Of a stretch of DNA of 19,252 bases, positions 16,351 through 19,252 are shown in pieces. The first letter of the stretch is position 1, and every line of letters starts with the position of its first letter. A program made the translations under genes and the position numbers. The stretch is from positions 1 through 19,252 of the forward strand of contig CAMWVM010000005.1 in the NCBI GenBank assembly GCA_947177715.1, in the 5' to 3' direction. The DNA comes from an uncultured Ruminococcus sp. Its GTDB lineage: Bacteria; Bacillota; Clostridia; Oscillospirales; Ruminococcaceae. The notes under the pieces are model-generated. The model saw nothing but the letters and a program-made list of their open reading frames with translations. It ran no database searches and was not told where the DNA came from.

Positions 16351-16379
16351 TTGACAAAAGGGATTATTTCATGTAAAAT
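16351..16379 (+). promoter_or_regulatory. Strong promoter of the attenuator-methyltransferase transcript
   Basis: TTGACA (16351-16356), a 17-base spacer and TAAAAT (16374-16379). The expected start is near 16386, giving a leader of about 250 nt before the methyltransferase. A strong promoter followed by a terminator is the layout of attenuation-controlled genes. Confidence 0.88.
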
Positions 16380-16427
16380 AAATGTATAAAACTAAACAAA
16401 AAAGGTGATGGAAGTCCGGCGTATCAG

Positions 16428-16493
16428 ATGTCACATAATCGGTGGCATGGGTATGACTGGAAAAGAGTAGATAAAATCAATTCAATAGGTTAA
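16428..16493 (+). CDS. Candidate leader peptide (21 codons) in the attenuator
   Basis: The frame encodes MSHNRWHGYDWKRVDKINSIG and its codons cover all of attenuator segment 1 (16463-16480). Its ribosome site is poor: the AGGTGAT-like sequence ends 18 bases upstream. A competing leader frame starts at ATG 16408, or GTG 16405, and ends with TAG at 16468-16470, also inside segment 1; it reads MEVRRIRCHIIGGMGMTGKE and has a very close AAGG. Either could place a stalled ribosome over segment 1. Which one is translated cannot be decided from the sequence. Confidence 0.4.
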   Translation: MSHNRWHGYDWKRVDKINSIG

Positions 16494-16593
16494 AACTGAC
16501 TGTTTTTACAGTTTCGTTTTTATGCCTAATGTTTGATTTTATTTTACTCTTACTATATCTTCCTCATTTGAAAGATTAGCCGTAGAGTAAAAT
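16463..16593 (+). promoter_or_regulatory. Transcription attenuator with alternative pairings
   Basis: Segment 1 (16463-16480) pairs with segment 2 (16533-16551): ten perfect pairs (16471-16480 with 16533-16542) and seven more (16463-16469 with 16545-16551) around a small internal loop. Segment 2 can instead pair with segment 3: ATTTTACTC (16541-16549) with GAGTAAAAT (16585-16593), extended by TAC/GTA past one bulged base. Segment 3 includes the 5' arm of the strong terminator, so the two states exclude each other. A smaller hairpin (16493-16514) followed by a T-run sits inside the first loop. A ribosome over segment 1 would free segment 2, form the antiterminator and allow readthrough. Confidence 0.72.
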
Positions 16594-16610
16594 CTACGGC
16601 TTTTTCTTTT
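16578..16610 (+). terminator. Strong intrinsic terminator before the methyltransferase gene
   Basis: AGCCGTAGA (16578-16586) pairs perfectly with TCTACGGCT (16593-16601) around a 6-base loop and is followed by a T-rich run to 16610. It stands only 24 bases before the methyltransferase start and downstream of that gene's promoter, so it must be conditional. Part of its 5' arm and its loop are captured by the alternative antiterminator pairing. Confidence 0.92.
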
Positions 16611-16634
16611 GCCCACTGAAAGGAGAAGAAAGCC

Positions 16635-17465
16635 ATGTTAAACAATATTATCAGATATTTGGAAAAGCCCCCTCTTTACACAAAAACCAAAGGCGAATTT
16701 TGGAATGATAAATATATTTCCAAACAAATGCTCAAAGCACACCTTGACCCTGAATTTAACGGAGCAAGCAGGAAACTAAAATTTATAGATAAGTCGGTGG
16801 CATGGATAAAAGAAATCGTACCATCAACGGATTATCCGTTGCTTTTGGACATTGGGTGCGGACCAGGAATATATGCTGAAAGGTTCTGTAAACAGGGTTA
16901 TCAAGTAACGGGTATTGATTTTTCAAAAAGGTCTATAAACTATGCTAAAAACTCTGCATTGAAGAAAAGATTAGACATTACGTATCTTTATCAAAATTAT
17001 TTGGATATGAAGTTATATAAATCTTTCGATTTTGCCACGATGATATATTGCGATTATGGTGCGTTGTCAACGCTTGATAGAAAAAACCTTATGCGTAAGA
17101 TATATCAGCATTTGAAGCCCAGTGCAAAGTTTTTATTAGATGTGTTTTCGTTGGAAACATATAATTCTTTTCAAGAAATGCAGACATGGGAAATTTGTAA
17201 TGATGGTGGTTTTTGGCGAGAAGATGGATATATCGCTTTATATGGGCATTACAAATATTTGAATTCCGTGACTTTAGAACAGACAACTATTATTTCAAAC
17301 GCAAATATAGAAACTTACTATTTATGGAATACCTGTTTTACCAAAGAAACATTAATTGAAGAAGCAAAAGAAGCAGGGTTTAAAGTATGTGGGGTCTTTG
17401 GGGATATTGCGGGAGAACCCTATCATAGAGATAGCCCTACCATTGCTATCCTTTTGGAAAAATAA
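16635..17465 (+). CDS. Class I SAM-dependent methyltransferase under attenuator control
   Basis: 276 residues. Motif I is clear: LLLDIGCGPGIYAERF, with Asp72 and the GCGPG loop (74-78); VTGIDFS follows as the ribose-binding acidic strand, and the DFATMIYCDYGALS region as motif IV. The C-terminal part has an aromatic-rich beta region (EICNDGGFWREDGYIALYGH) and ends in PTIAILLEK. The substrate is not evident: no rRNA methyltransferase signature such as Erm or a radical-SAM motif is seen. Similar methyltransferases are remembered, without proof, beside aminoglycoside-resistance genes in Gram-positive transposons. AAAGGAG (16619-16625) lies 9 bases before the ATG. The attenuated leader suggests induction by translation inhibitors, so a protective or drug-modifying role is a reasonable guess only. 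Confidence 0.85.
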   Translation: MLNNIIRYLEKPPLYTKTKGEFWNDKYISKQMLKAHLDPEFNGASRKLKFIDKSVAWIKEIVPSTDYPLLLDIGCGPGIYAERFCKQGYQVTGIDFSKRSINYAKNSALKKRLDITYLYQNYLDMKLYKSFDFATMIYCDYGALSTLDRKNLMRKIYQHLKPSAKFLLDVFSLETYNSFQEMQTWEICNDGGFWREDGYIALYGHYKYLNSVTLEQTTIISNANIETYYLWNTCFTKETLIEEAKEAGFKVCGVFGDIAGEPYHRDSPTIAILLEK

Positions 17466-17476
17466 TTTTTCCAAAA
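17452..17476. terminator. Hairpin at the methyltransferase stop, probable weak terminator
   Basis: TTTTGGAAAAA (17452-17462) pairs perfectly with TTTTTCCAAAA (17466-17476) around the loop TAA, overlapping the stop codon. The stem has only two G-C pairs and the following sequence is T-rich but interrupted. It is symmetrical, so it could act on both strands, although weakly. Confidence 0.5.
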
Positions 17477-17489
17477 TTGATTTAATTTA

Positions 17490-17907
17490 ATGGCAACCTG
17501 CCGAGTAAAAAACGTAAATCGGCAGATTGACACTACCCTTGCGGAACGCCAATACGAGCTGTCCGCAAAGCAGAAACAGATTGAAAAGAACGAAAAGTGG
17601 ATTGGGAGCTTGACCGCGTGTTCCGCAAAATCTATGAATATAATATCAACAGAAAGCTGAATGGCGAACGCTTTTACAAGCTGTCAGACGGATATGAAGC
17701 CGAGCAGGAACAGTTAAAGTAGGAAATCGAAACCCTGACACGGAAGCGACCAAAGTTTCAAAGCTGATAGCCATCACCAAGAAATACACCCGCATTGACG
17801 AATTAACGCCTAAAAACCTAAACGATTTTGTGGACAAAATCGTAATCCATGAGCGTGAGAAAAAGGACGGGAAACGGACACAGGAAATGGTTGATATTTG
17901 TCACTAA
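17490..17907 (+). pseudogene. Broken C-terminal part of a large serine recombinase (TnpX/TndX-like)
   Basis: Three frames must be joined. The first carries RQYELSAKQKQIEKNEK (about 17490-17590). The second carries LDRVFRKIYEYNINRKLNGE, then RFYKLSDGYEAEQEQLK, then an in-frame TAG at 17719-17721. The third carries SKLIAITKKYTRIDELTPKN, then LNDFVDKIVIHEREKKDGKR and TQEMVDICH, ending with TAA at 17907. This is the coiled-coil and C-terminal region of site-specific serine recombinases that move Tn4451-like and conjugative elements. The N-terminal catalytic domain and zinc region are absent, and there are at least two frameshifts plus one stop, so the gene is dead. G+C looks higher than in the flanking chromosome, consistent with transfer. 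Confidence 0.85.
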
Positions 17908-17957
17908 AATATTTGTTATTATTGTGTTAAATTATTATATTGTTTTACAAAAAACTG

Positions 17958-17986
17958 TTGCTTTTTGTGAAGTTTTATGCTATAAT
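17958..17986 (+). promoter_or_regulatory. Promoter of iorA
   Basis: TTGCTT (17958-17963), a 17-base spacer and TATAAT (17981-17986), with TG at 17978-17979 forming an extended -10. The -35 matches only TTG. Transcription from about 17993 gives a leader of roughly 110 nt containing a long hairpin. Confidence 0.8.
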
Positions 17987-18006
17987 GACTTGTATTGAGA
18001 AGTATT

Positions 18007-18073
18007 TTGTCTATTTTAACAATAAGTGATGAGATTATTTGTGTGAAATATATAATAATATTGTTATAGACAA
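18007..18073 (+). repeat. Long inverted repeat in the iorA leader
   Basis: TTGTCTAT (18007-18014) pairs with ATAGACAA (18066-18073), and AACAATA (18018-18024) pairs with TATTGTT (18059-18065): 15 pairs with one 3-base bulge and a 34-base loop. The 3' arm ends over CAAGG, a possible ribosome site for ATG 18081. No U-run follows, so it is not an intrinsic terminator; a translation or stability element, or a protein operator, is possible. Confidence 0.6.
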
Positions 18074-18101
18074 GGTTCTGATGAAAGGAAAGATAAATAG
18101 T

Positions 18102-19252
18102 ATGAAAAAATTAATGCTTGGTAATGAAGCCTTTGCAAGAGGACTTTATGAAGCAGGTTGTGAAATTGCTTCATCTTATCCGGGAACACCGTCAACGGAA
18201 ATAACAGAATGTGTTGCCGAGTATGATGATGTTTATGCTGAATGGGCACCGAATGAAAAAGTTGCAATGGAAGTTGCGCTTGGTGCATCAATAGCTGGTG
18301 CGAGAAGTTTTTGCGCAATGAAACATGTAGGTTTAAATGTGGCAGCCGATCCTTTATATACAGCTGGCTATACAGGCGTTAATGCAGGAATGGTAATTGC
18401 TGTTGCCGACGATCCAGGTATGCATTCATCTCAAAATGAACAGGATTCAAGACATCATGCTATTGCTTCAAAAGTCATGATGATTGAGCCGTCTGATTCT
18501 GCTGAGTGCAAGGAATTTACTAAAGCTGCATTTGATTTGTCCGAACAATTTGATACACCGGTAATAATCAGAATGTCTACAAGAGTATCTCATTCTCAGT
18601 CGGCAGTAGAAATATGTGACAGAATACCGAAAGAACACATTACATATAAGAAAAATCCTCAGAAATTTGTTATGATGCCTGGAAATGCAATTAGACGTCA
18701 CCCTGAGGTTGAAGAAAGACTTGTTAAGATTACTGAGTTTTCTGAAACTTCTAATCTCAATAAAGTTGAATTTAACGATTCAGATATTGGAGTTATCACA
18801 TCAGGTATTTCTTATCAGTATGCAAAAGAAGCTTTGGGGGATAAGGTGTCTTATCTTAAACTTGGTATAGTAAATCCACTCCCCGAAAAGATAATAAAAG
18901 ATTTTGCTGATAAGTGTAAGAAAATTTATGTTATTGAAGAACTTGATGATGTAATTGAAACTCATTGTAAGAAAATTGGTGTGAATGTTCATGGTAAAGA
19001 TACATTTAGTTTAATGGGTGAAATATCACAGGCTATTGTTGCGGAAAAAATTCTTGGTGAAACAAAAGAATTTACTTCTTTTAATGAAACAGTTCCTGTT
19101 CGTCCTCCTGTTATGTGTGCAGGTTGTCCGCATAGAGGTCTATTCTATTGCTTGTCAAAACTTGGCGTAATGGTTTCAGGAGATATTGGCTGTTATACAC
19201 TTGGTGCAACACCACCGCTTTGTGCAATGGATTCTACTATATGTATGGGTGC
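18102..19252 (+). CDS. iorA: Indolepyruvate:ferredoxin oxidoreductase alpha subunit, 5' part
   Basis: 383 codons are visible and the gene runs off the window; the family is about 590-610 residues. IorA with IorB oxidatively decarboxylates aryl-pyruvates such as indolepyruvate to aryl-acetyl-CoA and reduces ferredoxin, part of anaerobic aromatic amino-acid metabolism. Family features are the start MKKLMLGNEAFARGLYEAG, SSYPGTPSTEITE, the ADPLYTAGYTGVNAG and DDPGMHSSQNEQDSR pyrimidine-domain motifs, and, near residue 339, CAGCPHRG opening the thiamine-diphosphate domain (GDIGCYTLG). The C-terminal ferredoxin-type 4Fe-4S part lies beyond the edge. ATG 18102 fits the family start, but the in-frame ATG 18081 (AAGG at 5 bases) is a serious alternative. 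Confidence 0.95.
   Translation, partial: MKKLMLGNEAFARGLYEAGCEIASSYPGTPSTEITECVAEYDDVYAEWAPNEKVAMEVALGASIAGARSFCAMKHVGLNVAADPLYTAGYTGVNAGMVIAVADDPGMHSSQNEQDSRHHAIASKVMMIEPSDSAECKEFTKAAFDLSEQFDTPVIIRMSTRVSHSQSAVEICDRIPKEHITYKKNPQKFVMMPGNAIRRHPEVEERLVKITEFSETSNLNKVEFNDSDIGVITSGISYQYAKEALGDKVSYLKLGIVNPLPEKIIKDFADKCKKIYVIEELDDVIETHCKKIGVNVHGKDTFSLMGEISQAIVAEKILGETKEFTSFNETVPVRPPVMCAGCPHRGLFYCLSKLGVMVSGDIGCYTLGATPPLCAMDSTICMG

Larger units (their letters stand above)
12004..17907. mobile_element. Presumed decayed serine-recombinase element (boundaries uncertain)
   Basis: A TnpV remnant (16089-16244) and a broken large serine recombinase C-terminus (17490-17907) lie in the same orientation with cargo-like genes between and before them. 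Both proteins are hallmarks of Tn4451-like and related integrative elements, where the recombinase usually sits at one end. The flanks (feo operon, iorA) are ordinary chromosomal genes. The left edge is unproven, and the sigma-ABC-VanY operon may belong to the element or may have been there before. No terminal repeats are visible. The element can no longer excise with its own recombinase. Confidence 0.45.

Noticed and set aside
17498..17525. Stem CTGCCGA / TCGGCAG near the start of the recombinase remnant, possible element end.
   Set aside because: Only seven pairs with a 14-base loop, inside decayed coding sequence, and no matching copy at the other side of the insert.

Overview
The window reads as an AT-rich Gram-positive chromosome, most likely a gut-type Clostridia species. 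The evidence is consensus sigma-A promoters (several with extended -10), strong GGAGG ribosome sites, a SAM-I riboswitch, an AddB-type recombination nuclease, FeoA/FeoB and an indolepyruvate:ferredoxin oxidoreductase. The first 32 bases are not genomic: they match the Illumina Nextera read-2 adapter/mosaic end with two substitutions, so this is a contig edge.

Region 1 (33-7011, plus strand) holds a two-gene methionine synthase set: a stand-alone reactivation-domain protein, then a MetH lacking that domain. A small exported protein of unknown role follows, then addB behind its own strong promoter. A 15-bp symmetrical hairpin closes this block from both sides.

Region 2 (7016-11805, minus strand) holds metK under a SAM-I riboswitch with a visible terminator and antiterminator, a CpsB-type PHP phosphatase with its own promoter, and an iron-uptake operon feoA-feoB plus a 50-residue Cys-rich membrane protein. 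Methionine synthesis, SAM synthesis and SAM sensing are therefore neighbours. The feo promoter carries a possible iron-repressor box.

Region 3 (about 11.8-17.9 kb) looks like a decayed mobile element. It has a tightly packed operon (ECF sigma factor, six-TM membrane protein, ABC ATPase, ABC-2 permease, VanY-like D,D-carboxypeptidase), a truncated TnpV remnant, a class I methyltransferase, and the frameshifted C-terminal remnant of a large serine recombinase. TnpV plus a large serine recombinase is typical of Tn4451-like and related elements. The methyltransferase sits behind a consensus promoter and a roughly 250-nt leader. That leader has short ORFs, a strong terminator and two mutually exclusive pairings, the architecture of a ribosome-controlled attenuator as known for antibiotic-inducible genes. 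This is the most notable signal in the window.

Region 4 (17.9 kb to the end) is the 5' part of iorA, cut by the window edge, with a strong promoter and a long leader hairpin that covers a possible ribosome site.

Functions are assigned from motifs and remembered family architecture only; no database search was possible.
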